Assembly (NCBI GenBank): GCA_964551335.1
Contig: CAZKCO010000018.1
Span: 45,727 to 109,726 of the forward strand
Direction: 5' to 3'
From: Tunicatimonas sp964551335
GTDB lineage: Bacteria > Bacteroidota > Bacteroidia > Cytophagales > Cyclobacteriaceae
DNA: 64,000 nt
Below the pieces are notes generated by a model, which saw only the letters and a program-made list of their open reading frames with translations, was not told where the DNA came from and did no database searches. Below are positions 51,330 through 60,873 of this stretch, one piece after another. How positions within the stretch are numbered: the first letter of the stretch is position 1; every line of letters begins with the position of its first letter. Position numbers and translations under genes: made by a program.

Positions 51330-51947
51330 TTATTGTTGTTGCAGGGTTTGTACGTACCGTACTATCTTCCACCGATCGGCAATATCTATCTGAGATCCGT
51401 GGGCATTCATCCGACCTCTTCCCCAGGTAATTGTATGAAAAATATGCCCTTCGGTCATATCTACGTATCTCCCTTTATTATAAGCAGGTACACCTAAGTA
51501 AACCTTAGCCACGGGTCCGTCGCCCTGCCCAGCTCCCCCGTGACAAGGATAGCAAAACTTAGTATATAGTGTGCGCCCTTCGGCCAGGGTTGCATCAGTA
51601 GAATCAACCGGATTTTCCAGGATACGAGCTGCTAACTCAATACTATCGGGATGGATGCGGTACGGAAGAAAATCGTTAGGATTACGCTTTACTGTGTTAG
51701 CAGGGGGTACTCGGGCGTTCATTCCGTAGGGGTTATACGGATTAGAATTATAGAACTCCCCTACTCCGTTATCTAAAGAACTCAGCCAGGCACCCTCATC
51801 CGTGTCGGTAATTTGAGTGAGTGGCTCATAGGGAGTAGTGTGGTACATTTGAGGGGCATACTCCAGTCCGGGGTAATCACCCTGGGCTTCGCATCCGGCC
51901 AAAGCAACCACTAAAACAAACACATATAAAATAGGAAAGCGATTCAT
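51330..51947 (-). CDS. actE: Alternative Complex III subunit ActE, monoheme cytochrome c lipoprotein
   Basis: Starting at MNRFPILYVFVLVVALAGC gives a standard lipoprotein signal. An upstream Met (51959) would overlap the ActD stop by 8 bp. The 205-residue protein has one c-type heme motif, CYPCHGGAGQGDGP, with a Met ligand likely in GRMNAHG. ActE docks on the complex and probably passes electrons to the oxidase. It is the lipid-anchored subunit. Confidence 0.93.
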   Translation of the reverse strand: MNRFPILYVFVLVVALAGCEAQGDYPGLEYAPQMYHTTPYEPLTQITDTDEGAWLSSLDNGVGEFYNSNPYNPYGMNARVPPANTVKRNPNDFLPYRIHPDSIELAARILENPVDSTDATLAEGRTLYTKFCYPCHGGAGQGDGPVAKVYLGVPAYNKGRYVDMTEGHIFHTITWGRGRMNAHGSQIDIADRWKIVRYVQTLQQQ

Positions 51948-51951
51948 AAAG

Positions 51952-52476
51952 TTAACCATGCTTTTCGTTTATTTCTACTGCTCCAGCACTAGATAGAGTT
52001 TGTTTAATCTCGGCAGTATCAATATTATTTTTAGATAGATCAATGGCCATGATGAATTTGTCATCAGTGGCTCTCAGATCAAATACTTTAGCTTTTCCGT
52101 AAGGGCGCAAATCACTAATTACCATGAAAGTGCCTACCATGCCTAAGGCCGATAGCAAGACCGTCAGCTCGAAGGTAACCGGAAAAAAGGTAGGTATAGA
52201 CGTATAGTTCTTACCCCCGATAATCATTGGCCAGTCGATGCCCATCATGTAAAATTGCATGAGTAAGGCTAATGATGTTCCGAGCATCCCGAAGAGAAAA
52301 GCTGCGATAGGCAGTTTGGATCTTTTGTACCCTAAAGCATCACCCAATCCGTGTACGGGAAAGGGAGTGTAGCATTCGTGAATGCGTATGCCAGCTTCCC
52401 GGACTTTTGTAACTGCTTTCAGCAGCACATCATCGTCATCAAATACGCCTACCAAGTAGTTAGTACCTTTTTTCAT
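51952..52476 (-). CDS. actD: Alternative Complex III subunit ActD (DUF3341)
   Basis: A 174-residue protein with a cytosolic N-terminal alpha/beta domain (FDDDDVLLKAVTKVREAGIRIHECYTPFPV, typical of DUF3341) and two helices (about 60-80 and 105-123). It has no cofactor motif. It sits between ActC (1 bp gap) and ActE in the conserved act order. Confidence 0.94.
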   Translation of the reverse strand: MKKGTNYLVGVFDDDDVLLKAVTKVREAGIRIHECYTPFPVHGLGDALGYKRSKLPIAAFLFGMLGTSLALLMQFYMMGIDWPMIIGGKNYTSIPTFFPVTFELTVLLSALGMVGTFMVISDLRPYGKAKVFDLRATDDKFIMAIDLSKNNIDTAEIKQTLSSAGAVEINEKHG

Positions 52477-52477
52477 A

Positions 52478-53908
52478 TTAAGATTCTTTTGAAGTAGGGG
52501 TCATTTCTTCTACCGGTTGAGTAGTTGTCTGCGACTCCCGCATAGTGAGTTCTTTTTCGCCCGTAGCTTTAATAATACTCTTTACCTCAGCCATGTTAAT
52601 CACCGGGAAAAACTTGGCAAACAGGAAGAACAATGTAAAGAACAAGCCAATGCTAAACACGTAGTCACCCACATCGTAAATAGTAGGCTGGAACATGGCC
52701 CAGGAGGAAGGGATATAGTCACGATGGAGCGAAGTAACTATAATTACAAATCGCTCAAACCACATTCCAATATTTACTACAATTGATAAGATGAAAGTGG
52801 CCACTATGCTGGTTCGAATTTTCTTAATCCAGAATAGCTGGGGCGAAACAACATTGCAGGTCATCATCGTCCAGTAAGCCCACCAGTAGGGACCAGTTGC
52901 CCGGTTTAGAAATGCATACTGCTCGTACTCAACTCCCGAATACCAAGCCATAAACAGCTCGGTAATATACGCCACCCCTACAATTGAGCCCGTTACGATA
53001 ATGATGATGTTCATCATCTCAATATGATTGATCGTAATATAGTCTTCCAGTTTGTAAACCTTCCGCGTGATCAACATCAGGGTAAGTACCATCGCAAAAC
53101 CGGAGAAGATCGCCCCCGCTACAAAGTAAGGCGGGAAGATCGTAGTGTGCCAACCAGGAATTACTGAGGTAGCAAAATCAAACGATACAATGGTATGAAC
53201 TGAAAGCACAAGTGGCGTAGCTAAACCCGCCAATATTAGGGCTACTGATTCGTAACGCTCCCAAGCCCGGGCCGATCCATTCCATCCGAAAGACAGAGCA
53301 CCGTAAACGGTTCGGGAAATAATACCCTGAGCCCGGTCACGGATTGTGGCAAAATCAGGAATTAAACCGATGTACCAGAAAACCAGTGAGACCGTAAAAT
53401 AGGTACTAATCGCAAATACGTCCCACAGTAATGGCGAATTGAAGTTCACCCACAGCGAGCCAAAAGTATTCGGAAGCGGAAGTGCCCAATATGCTCCTAA
53501 CCAAGGACGCCCCATGTGCAACACCGGAAATAAAGCGGCGCATATTACCGCAAAAATTGTCATGGCTTCTGCTGCCCGGTTGATCGACATCCTCCATCGC
53601 TGACGGAACAACAGCAGAATAGCAGAAATCAGGGTTCCGGCATGGCCAATTCCAACCCACCATACGAAGTTGGTAATATCCCAGGCCCAACCTACCGTTT
53701 TATTTAACCCCCACATACCAATACCGTCCCAAACGGTTCTGAATACGGAATATAAGCCAATGGTTAAAAGTCCTAATGAAACAGCAACCGCCAAAAACCA
53801 GGTAATCGTCGGTTTCTCCTCTACCCGGCGGGAAATATCTACGGTAACATCGTGAACGGTTTTGCCCCCGGTCACTAAAGGTTTACGTACTGCGGAAGTT
53901 ACTTCCAT
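52478..53908 (-). CDS. actC: Alternative Complex III subunit ActC (NrfD-like)
   Basis: A 476-residue NrfD/PsrC-type integral membrane subunit with about ten helices. Family landmarks are VWWVGIGHAGTLISAILLLF, NRAAEAMTIFAV, WTMMTCNVVSPQLFWIKKI and NIGMWFERFVIIVTSL. ActC forms the quinol-binding membrane module and contacts the iron-sulfur subunit ActB. The 17-base gap to ActB and 1-base gap to ActD support a single operon. Confidence 0.95.
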   Translation of the reverse strand: MEVTSAVRKPLVTGGKTVHDVTVDISRRVEEKPTITWFLAVAVSLGLLTIGLYSVFRTVWDGIGMWGLNKTVGWAWDITNFVWWVGIGHAGTLISAILLLFRQRWRMSINRAAEAMTIFAVICAALFPVLHMGRPWLGAYWALPLPNTFGSLWVNFNSPLLWDVFAISTYFTVSLVFWYIGLIPDFATIRDRAQGIISRTVYGALSFGWNGSARAWERYESVALILAGLATPLVLSVHTIVSFDFATSVIPGWHTTIFPPYFVAGAIFSGFAMVLTLMLITRKVYKLEDYITINHIEMMNIIIIVTGSIVGVAYITELFMAWYSGVEYEQYAFLNRATGPYWWAYWTMMTCNVVSPQLFWIKKIRTSIVATFILSIVVNIGMWFERFVIIVTSLHRDYIPSSWAMFQPTIYDVGDYVFSIGLFFTLFFLFAKFFPVINMAEVKSIIKATGEKELTMRESQTTTQPVEEMTPTSKES

Positions 53909-53925
53909 AAAAATTGATCGTTAAA

Positions 53926-56900
53926 TTACGCGTTAATTTCTTCTTGTTCGTCCTTGTTTCTGATCTTGGTCAGGTACCAAATGTTAGGGCGAACGCCTAT
54001 TTCGTGCAGAACATTGTACGCTCGGCCATCCACCTCCTGAGTAACTAATTGTGAGATACGACTGTTTGGATCATTAAAATCTCCGAAGGTAATTGCCTCA
54101 GTAGGACAAGCAGTAGCACAAGCAGTATCAATCTCACCATCCTTCGGGCGACGACCTTCTTTCTTGGCTTCTAGCTTTCCGGCCTGAATTCGCTGTACAC
54201 AGAAAGTGCATTTCTCCATTACTCCACGGGCTCTTACCGTTACGTCCGGATTCAGCACCATCTTGCCTAAATCATCGTTCATTGCCGGATTTACGTCGCT
54301 AAACTGTTTATTATCGTGATACTTAAACCAATTAAACCGGCGCACTTTGTACGGACAGTTGTTGGCACAGTAGCGGGTTCCAATGCAACGATTGTAGGTC
54401 ATCTGGTTGAGCCCTTCGGTGCTGTGCGTAGTAGCCGCAACCGGACAAACCGTTTCGCAAGGGGCGTTATTGCACTGCTGGCAGAGCATCGGCTGAAAGG
54501 TGACTTCAGGGTTATCCGAAGCCTTTTCCATCTCTTCCAGATCTTCTACTGCATCGCTACTGTAGTACCGGTCAATCCGTATCCAGTGCATATCGCGCCG
54601 ATTGATGACCTCTTGACGGCCTACTACCGGAACGTTATTTTCTACCTGACAGGCTACGGTACAGGCTCCACAGCCAATACAGCTATTCAGGTCAATAGAC
54701 ATGACCCAGTGGTGGTTAGGGTATTTATGCCCTTTCCACAATGAGATCTCATCGGGGTCCATGGGGCCACTATAGCTTTCTACTTTGAACTCGTAGCGAC
54801 CCGCTTTGGGATTCTCTTTGTATTCAGAAAGTAGCGCGTCCTGAATCACAGTCTCTCGTCCCATGTACGTCTGATGCGTCTGGGTCTGAGCAATTTGATA
54901 CTCTTCATCCAAAAGCTCGAACTGCACATTAGTATTAAAGTAGGCCGCGTGACCGTTTACCTTGCTCGTCATCGGGTAAACGTTTTGTCCCAATCCATTA
55001 GCTACCTTTCCGGCTTTTGCTCGTCCGTAACCTAAAGCAATAGCTATAGTACCGGGGGCTTGTCCGGGTTGCACTAGCACCGGGAGTTCAATAGATCGCT
55101 CACCTACCGTCACCCGAGCCTTCTTCGTTCTTCCCTCGCTCATGGTAAGATCTAACTCCCGCGCCATTCGCTGAGGAATAGCTACGTAGTTGTCCCAGCA
55201 TGCTTTGGAAATAGGATCCGGCATTTCCTGCAACCAGGGATTATTTGCTTGTCGGCCAGTTCCAATGCCTACTTTCTGGTACAGCACCAATTCCAGCCCT
55301 TCACCGTTACCGGCATAGTTCTGACCAATACTAGATGCATAGCTCGCAGGATTACCAGCAAACCCGGTGGGTGGATCAGCCCCTTCAGCTTCTACGTTAA
55401 CCTCAGCCATTCCGGTTTCTAACACTCCGTCGTAGAGCGCAGCGTCCCAGAACATATTAAAATTGCTATACTCAGACTGACCGCCAAATGCTGTGCTTTG
55501 CCAGTTACTCCGTAAGTAGGTATAGTAGTCAGTCTCCGAACTGTTGGCCCAGGTAAGGAAAGAACTTTGTGCCTGCCGGGTGTTAAATATAGGTGTAATA
55601 GCTGGCTGCATTAAGCTCAACTGCCCCTGCTGTGGCATAGCATCATTCCACGACTCCAGGTAGTGATGATCGGGAGCTACATGCGATACGAGTGAAGTAG
55701 TTTCATCTAGCCGGTCGGAAGTTGAGATAGATACCACAGCATTCGCGAGAGCCTCACCAAGCTGCTCTCCCTGATAGAAGTCGTAAACTGGATTACAGTT
55801 ATAGAAAATAGCACCCTTCAGTTGCCCCTGAGCAATTCGGCTCACCATCCGCTCCATGTCACGGTTGCTACCCTTACGGTAGTAAGAAGGTTGATTAATG
55901 TCCAGCGTCTGACCGTAATTGCCCAGAAGGTTGTTAATGGAATTGACCATGCCCTGCACTGCCGGATCATTGGAGCCGGATACGACCAGTGACTTTCCTC
56001 GGGCGGCCAGCAGATCATTAGCGGCTTTTTCAAGGAACTTGACATCGGCTACTTCAGGAGCGTTTACTCGGCTTCCACCTGCCTCAGCCGCAATCATATT
56101 GTAGAGTTGAGCAATGATTGCTCCTTCTTGCGATAATTTGATCTGAGAGCGATAGTCCGCATTAGCACCGGTAAGCGACAGAGCCGCCTCAAACTGATAG
56201 TGGCGCGACATATCCTTCTTGCCCTGACTTACCTTGCGAGTTTCGGCGTATTGCTTTGCGTAAATAATCGGGGCAATCCAAGTACCAAGGAAATCAGCAC
56301 TAAAGCTTACAATTACATCGGCTTTACTAAAATCATAGGTAGGCACCGCATTTTTCCCGAAAGAACTGCGGTTAGCCTCCAACATTCCGTCTACCGAAAC
56401 CGGATCGTACTGAATATGGTCCATGCCCGGATAAGCTGCCAATAGTTCATCAATAGCCTTTTGCGTTGTAGGGCTAAGGATGGAATAGCTTACCAAAGCC
56501 ATATTTCCCTGACGGAGTTTCTGACGAATATCCTGATCAAGTTCGTTCCAAGAAGTGGCTTGACCATTCATAATCGGGCCTTGTAACCGCTGCTTGTCAT
56601 ATAAAGAAAGTACTGAAGCCTGAACCTGAGCATTGGTTCCTCCTTGGGTTACAGTAGAGCGATTATTTCCTTCGATTTTTATAGGCCGACCTTCCCGAGT
56701 TTTCACTACAATACTACAATAGTCTCCGCCATCAATGTAGGTAGATGCGTAGTAGTTAGGAATAGAAGGATCAACATCCACCGGCTTCACTACGTACGGA
56801 ATGGCTTTACGAACCGGAGCTTCACAGGCAGCCATAGTAGCCGCACTAATTCCAAAACCCATCATTTTCAGGAAGTCCCGACGAGTGTTAGACAGTCCAT

Positions 56901-57024
56901 TATCTCCCTTGCTTTCGGCAATGGGTAGATATTCCGGAAATTCCTTATCAGCATTTTTTACAAACTCAGGATCATTACGTAATTGTTCTAACCCTTTCCA
57001 GTATCGCTTTTTTGTTTGTTTCAT
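53926..57024 (-). CDS. actB: Alternative Complex III subunit ActB, TAT-variant iron-sulfur molybdopterin-oxidoreductase-like
   Basis: A 1,032-residue protein fusing a catalytically dead molybdopterin-type domain to a ferredoxin-like domain. The N-terminus has about 45 residues before TRRDFLKMMGF (TAT-variant signal). Four iron-sulfur sites are in the C-terminal 300 residues: CIGCGACTVAC, CQQCNNAPCETVCP, CIGTRYCANNCP and CTFCVQRIQ...CATACP. They correspond to three 4Fe-4S clusters and one 3Fe-4S. No molybdenum-ligand signature is seen in the large domain. It is the electron path between ActA hemes and the membrane subunits. Confidence 0.96.
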   Translation of the reverse strand: MKQTKKRYWKGLEQLRNDPEFVKNADKEFPEYLPIAESKGDNGLSNTRRDFLKMMGFGISAATMAACEAPVRKAIPYVVKPVDVDPSIPNYYASTYIDGGDYCSIVVKTREGRPIKIEGNNRSTVTQGGTNAQVQASVLSLYDKQRLQGPIMNGQATSWNELDQDIRQKLRQGNMALVSYSILSPTTQKAIDELLAAYPGMDHIQYDPVSVDGMLEANRSSFGKNAVPTYDFSKADVIVSFSADFLGTWIAPIIYAKQYAETRKVSQGKKDMSRHYQFEAALSLTGANADYRSQIKLSQEGAIIAQLYNMIAAEAGGSRVNAPEVADVKFLEKAANDLLAARGKSLVVSGSNDPAVQGMVNSINNLLGNYGQTLDINQPSYYRKGSNRDMERMVSRIAQGQLKGAIFYNCNPVYDFYQGEQLGEALANAVVSISTSDRLDETTSLVSHVAPDHHYLESWNDAMPQQGQLSLMQPAITPIFNTRQAQSSFLTWANSSETDYYTYLRSNWQSTAFGGQSEYSNFNMFWDAALYDGVLETGMAEVNVEAEGADPPTGFAGNPASYASSIGQNYAGNGEGLELVLYQKVGIGTGRQANNPWLQEMPDPISKACWDNYVAIPQRMARELDLTMSEGRTKKARVTVGERSIELPVLVQPGQAPGTIAIALGYGRAKAGKVANGLGQNVYPMTSKVNGHAAYFNTNVQFELLDEEYQIAQTQTHQTYMGRETVIQDALLSEYKENPKAGRYEFKVESYSGPMDPDEISLWKGHKYPNHHWVMSIDLNSCIGCGACTVACQVENNVPVVGRQEVINRRDMHWIRIDRYYSSDAVEDLEEMEKASDNPEVTFQPMLCQQCNNAPCETVCPVAATTHSTEGLNQMTYNRCIGTRYCANNCPYKVRRFNWFKYHDNKQFSDVNPAMNDDLGKMVLNPDVTVRARGVMEKCTFCVQRIQAGKLEAKKEGRRPKDGEIDTACATACPTEAITFGDFNDPNSRISQLVTQEVDGRAYNVLHEIGVRPNIWYLTKIRNKDEQEEINA

Positions 57025-57071
57025 AAATCAGTTACCGTCGTGAGAGGTTTGATTTTCTAAGAAAATATATC

Positions 57072-58436
57072 TTAATAGTGGCACTTAGAGCATTCTAACC
57101 CACCAATGTCTTCTACTTTCATTGGCTCTTTGGGATTTTCAGAGTTATGAAGCTCCAGTAATTTATCGTAATAAGCATTGCCTTCGGCATTCACTTGGGT
57201 TTCGCGGTGGCAGTTAATACACCAACCCATCGTGAGAGTAGACTCTTGGTAAACCACTTCCATCTCTTGAATTTCACCGTGACAGGTCTGGCACTCTAAT
57301 CCGCCTACATTCACGTGCTGAGCATGGTTAAAGTAAGCCAAATCGGGCAGATTATGAATTCGTACCCACTCAATGGGCTTTTTATTGTTTCCGTAAGTCT
57401 GGGTTTCCGGATCAAAATCGATGGCCGCATAAATTTTTTGGATTTCCGGTGATTCGGTTTTGATCTGCTGGTGGCAATTCATACAAATATTAGCGGAAGG
57501 AATATTAGCTGATTTGGCCTTCATCACTCCGGTGTGGCAGTACTGACACTCAATTTCGTACTGACCGGCGTGCAAGGCGTGAGAGAAGGCAATGGGTTGC
57601 TTCGGTTGATAACCTTGCTGCACCCCTACCGAATACAGTCCATCCAGCACCAGTTTTACAACGATGGCCATAAAGATAAACAGCATAATCCCAATAAACG
57701 GACGGCTCTTTACAATTTTCTGAGCATCAACTTTCTGGTTGATGATCTCGCGATCAGCTTCATCTAAGTCCTGCTTTTGGTTCAGGAATTTTGTCAGTAC
57801 CGAAATGATCAACACTAGCACTAACAGTATAAGCACCAGTATCACCACTAGGCCAACAATGATAGCGGTTAGATAGCCCGATGGAATTCCTCCGCCTCCC
57901 TGAGCTACCGCTGTCTCGCCACCTTCACCGGCAGCAGGTGCTTCAGCCTGAGCCGGTGCCGCCGCTTCTGCTTTAATGTAAGCAAGAACATTCAGTATTT
58001 GATCGTCAGAATAGTCGGCAAAAGCCGGCATGAGGGTTTTGTTGTACTCATTATATAAGTTGACTGCGTACTCATCCCCCCCTTGGATCACCTTCTGGGA
58101 ATTCTTGATGAATGCCACCAGGGTTCCCAAGTCATCCCAGCGCTCTTCAACACCGCTTAACGCTGGCCCTACTACCTGCTGGTTGATAGCGTGACAAACC
58201 GTACAGTTATTATTGAAGATACTTTCCCCCTCAGCAATAGCTTCTGCACTAGAAGGAATACCGCTGCCATCATCTCCACCAGCAGCCGCTGCGCCATCTG
58301 CAGAAGCAGTCGCAGAGTCCGCCGCTACATCTTGAGCATTAGCCGTAGATAATAAAGAGAATTGAAGGAAAAAAACGGTGAGAAGAGCACAAGTTGAAAA
58401 GGTAAAGTTTCGCAATTTTGAGCAACAGTAGTTCAT
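57072..58436 (-). CDS. actA: Alternative Complex III subunit ActA with N-terminal monoheme cytochrome c fusion
   Basis: A 454-residue protein. A signal peptide is followed by an Ala/Gly-rich linker, a monoheme cytochrome c (CTVCH, Cys78 to His82), a helix of about 25 residues (YLTAIIVGLVVILVLILLVL), a second helix (near 250-270), then five heme motifs: CQYCH, CMNCH, CQTCH, CINCH and CSKCH. Six CxxCH motifs in total exceed the five of classical ActA, which implies fusion of an additional cytochrome. It is the first gene of the operon and has its own promoter. Confidence 0.94.
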   Translation of the reverse strand: MNYCCSKLRNFTFSTCALLTVFFLQFSLLSTANAQDVAADSATASADGAAAAGGDDGSGIPSSAEAIAEGESIFNNNCTVCHAINQQVVGPALSGVEERWDDLGTLVAFIKNSQKVIQGGDEYAVNLYNEYNKTLMPAFADYSDDQILNVLAYIKAEAAAPAQAEAPAAGEGGETAVAQGGGGIPSGYLTAIIVGLVVILVLILLVLVLIISVLTKFLNQKQDLDEADREIINQKVDAQKIVKSRPFIGIMLFIFMAIVVKLVLDGLYSVGVQQGYQPKQPIAFSHALHAGQYEIECQYCHTGVMKAKSANIPSANICMNCHQQIKTESPEIQKIYAAIDFDPETQTYGNNKKPIEWVRIHNLPDLAYFNHAQHVNVGGLECQTCHGEIQEMEVVYQESTLTMGWCINCHRETQVNAEGNAYYDKLLELHNSENPKEPMKVEDIGGLECSKCHY

Positions 58437-58460
58437 TATGACCCCTTATTTAAATCCCCA

Positions 58461-58491
58461 CAAAAGTAATACGGGAATGCTTATATTCAAA
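58461..58491 (-). promoter_or_regulatory. Promoter of the act-cox operon
   Basis: On the minus strand: TTTG (58488-58491), 19 bases, then TACTTTTG (58461-58468). This is a full match to the Bacteroidota sigma-A consensus TTTG-N19-TAnnTTTG. The predicted start of transcription is about 20 bases before the actA ATG, leaving a short leader. Confidence 0.7.
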
Positions 58492-58673
58492 CACATTTGG
58501 CGCAATTTGGCATTCTAGTTGTAATGTTCGCCAAACTTTTAAGAAGAAGCTGATTATCAAATACTTAGTTTCTAATTTCTGGCCACAATTTCTAATTTAG
58601 AAATTGTATAAATAAAATTCTTATGGAACTAAATTTATCTTTGGTACCAGAAAACTGAAACATAGCTAAATAG

Positions 58674-58700
58674 AAAAAGCCCGCCATCAAGCGAGCTTTT
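58674..58700 (-). terminator. Terminator after tRNA-Cys
   Basis: On the minus strand: AAAAGCTCGC, a six-base loop, GCGGGCTTTT (one mismatch) and further T's. It follows the tRNA 3' end at once. Confidence 0.75.
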
Positions 58701-58701
58701 G

Positions 58702-58772
58702 AGGTAGCGAGCGGATTCGAACCGCTGTAAGAGGTTTTGCAGACCTCTGCCTAGCCACTCGGCCACGCTACC
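58702..58772 (-). tRNA. tRNA-Cys (anticodon GCA)
   Basis: 71 nt. Acceptor GGTAGCG/CGCTACC, D-arm GGCCGAGTGGCT, anticodon loop TCTGCAAAA closed by CAGAGG/CCTCTT with anticodon GCA, T-arm AGCGGTTCGAATCCGCT and discriminator T. CCA is not encoded. Confidence 0.95.
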
Positions 58773-58860
58773 AATCGGTGAGCAAAACTAAGAGTTTTCA
58801 CTACTTCATCAAAGCAGAAGGGGAATATTCCCCTTCTGCAGTGAATGTAGTGTTACATAT

Positions 58861-60642
58861 TTAGTTCTTTTTCTCTTCCTGCTTCATCTGCTCCTTCAGA
58901 TTAGATAAAGCTTCCAGGTCACCTAGTGTCGAGCGATCAGCCTCGCTGGAACTACTGCTCTTAGAAGATGAAGAACGACTGGGTTTAGAAGTCCTCTTAG
59001 TGGTTTCCACTTCACGGTAGGTTGCCGTATGCGACAGCACAATCCGCTTGTCGTCTTTAGAAAAATCAACTACCCGAAAATCGATTGATTCTCCCACTTC
59101 TGGTTCGCTACCATCCTCTTTTGTGAGGTGTTTATTTCCAGCAAAACCTTCAATACCATAAGGCAATTCTACTAAAGCACCTTTATCTATTTTATTAGTA
59201 ATGCTCCCTTTGTGAACCGAACCAACGGGAAATAGATCTTCGAAGGTATCCCAAGGATTTTCTTCCAGTTGCTTATGTCCTAGTGCCAGACGACGATTAT
59301 CTACATCTAGCTCCAACACTTTTACCTGCAACTCTTCACCTACTTTTACAAACTCCGAAGGATGCTTGATTTTCTTAGTCCAGCTAAGATCAGAAACGTG
59401 TACCAGACCGTCAATACCTTCTTCCAGCTCTAGGAATAAACCAAAGTTGGTCAGGTTTCGCACAATTCCCGTGTGGGTGGTACCCACTGCGTACTTAGTT
59501 AAGACATCAGACTTCGTCCAAGGATCTTCAGTAAGTTGCTTAATGCCGAGCGACATCTTACGTTCTTCCCGATCCAGCGTCAGTACCACGGCATCTAATT
59601 CGTCACCAATATTGATGAAATCCTGAGGATTGCGCAGATGCTGCGACCAAGACATTTCCGAAACGTGGATCAGTCCTTCTACACCTGGCATAATTTCCAG
59701 GAAGGCACCGTAGTCGGCCACGTTCACAATCTTGCCGTGAACTTTGCTTCCCACTTGAATTTCTTCCGACAGCGAATCCCACGGGTGCGGGGTGAGCTGC
59801 TTCATACCTAGAGAAATACGCTTCTTCTCATCGTCAAAGTCCAGTACTACCACATTCACTTTCTCATCTAGGTTTAGTACTTCTTCCGGATGGTTAATGC
59901 GTCCCCAGGAAATATCGGTAATATGTAATAATCCGTCTACTCCACCCAAATCGATAAATACTCCGAAGTTGGTCATGTTCTTGATAACCCCTTCCAGTAC
60001 TTGTCCTTTCTCCAGGTTGTTCAGGATACGAGCTTTTTGCTCTTCCAGATCTTTCTCGATCAGCACTTTGTGCGATACAACTACGTTATCGTTAGCGTAA
60101 TTGATCTTTACAACTTTCACCTCCATCTTCTTACCGACGAAGACGTCAAAGTCGCGAATGGGCTTAACATCAATTTGAGAGCCAGGCAGGAAAGCCTCTA
60201 CTCCGTAAATATCGCAAATAAGGCCACCTTTGGTGCGGCGTTTTACCGTACCTTCAATCACCTCATCATGTTCTAGTGCGCCGGTGATTTTCTCCCAAGC
60301 GCGAACAATCTTTGCTTTTTTGCGCGAGAGCACCAACTGTCCTCGCTTATCTTCTTGTTCTTCAATGTACACCTCTACTTCGTCACCCACTTTAAGATCT
60401 TCCAGATCGCGGAATTCAGAAATAGAAACCAAGCCATCAGATTTGAATCCAATGTTTAAAATTACATCGCGGTCGTTAATTCCAACCACGGTGCCTTGTA
60501 CTACTTCCTTCTCGTTGATCTGTGTAAGGGTATCGTCGTACATTTCGGCCATGCGGGCCTTTTCTTCTTCCGAGTAATCTTCGCCAAAGCCTTTGGTATC
60601 GGCCTGATCCCAATTAAAATTTTCTACTTGCGTATCAGCCAT
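58861..60642 (-). CDS. rpsA: 30S ribosomal protein S1
   Basis: A 593-residue protein with six S1 RNA-binding domains. The successive domain cores are GTVVGINDRDVILNIGFKSD, GTVKRRTKGGLICDIYGVE, GVIKNMTNFGVFIDLGGVD, GKIVNVADYGAFLEIMPGVE, GIVRNLTNFGLFLELEEGI and GSITNKIDKGALVELPYGIE. The Ser-rich tail (KPSRSSSSKSSSSSEADRS) is an unstructured linker. S1 recruits mRNA to the ribosome. It has normal length and its own upstream promoter and leader hairpin. Confidence 0.97.
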   Translation of the reverse strand: MADTQVENFNWDQADTKGFGEDYSEEEKARMAEMYDDTLTQINEKEVVQGTVVGINDRDVILNIGFKSDGLVSISEFRDLEDLKVGDEVEVYIEEQEDKRGQLVLSRKKAKIVRAWEKITGALEHDEVIEGTVKRRTKGGLICDIYGVEAFLPGSQIDVKPIRDFDVFVGKKMEVKVVKINYANDNVVVSHKVLIEKDLEEQKARILNNLEKGQVLEGVIKNMTNFGVFIDLGGVDGLLHITDISWGRINHPEEVLNLDEKVNVVVLDFDDEKKRISLGMKQLTPHPWDSLSEEIQVGSKVHGKIVNVADYGAFLEIMPGVEGLIHVSEMSWSQHLRNPQDFINIGDELDAVVLTLDREERKMSLGIKQLTEDPWTKSDVLTKYAVGTTHTGIVRNLTNFGLFLELEEGIDGLVHVSDLSWTKKIKHPSEFVKVGEELQVKVLELDVDNRRLALGHKQLEENPWDTFEDLFPVGSVHKGSITNKIDKGALVELPYGIEGFAGNKHLTKEDGSEPEVGESIDFRVVDFSKDDKRIVLSHTATYREVETTKRTSKPSRSSSSKSSSSSEADRSTLGDLEALSNLKEQMKQEEKKN

Positions 60643-60730
60643 AAAATGTGTTTTTGCTCATTGTACACACCGAACGTAGAGCAATGGGTTCAGCGGTTTT
60701 TGTTAAACATAAATTTATTTAAACAATACT

Positions 60731-60758
60731 AGAACAGCCTTACGAACGAAGGCGTTCT
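60731..60758 (-). promoter_or_regulatory. rpsA leader hairpin
   Basis: AGAACGCCTT pairs with AAGGC-TGTTCT on the minus strand with one bulged base and a 7-base loop. It lies within the predicted transcribed leader, about 90 bases before the ATG, in a position suited to autoregulation by S1. Confidence 0.45.
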
Positions 60759-60768
60759 AAAAGTTCCG

Positions 60769-60799
60769 CAAAATTACAACTTTTATTTTTTACTACAAG
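60769..60799 (-). promoter_or_regulatory. rpsA promoter candidate
   Basis: TAATTTTG (60769-60776) matches TAnnTTTG. CTTG (60796-60799) lies 19 bases upstream and matches three of four -33 bases. The leader would be about 120 bases and would include the hairpin. Confidence 0.5.
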
Positions 60800-60873
60800 T
60801 AATGCAAATATAATGAGGCAAAAGAAAAAGTACTCCGCCGAAGCAAAGTACTTATTGATGGGTTCAATGCGGG

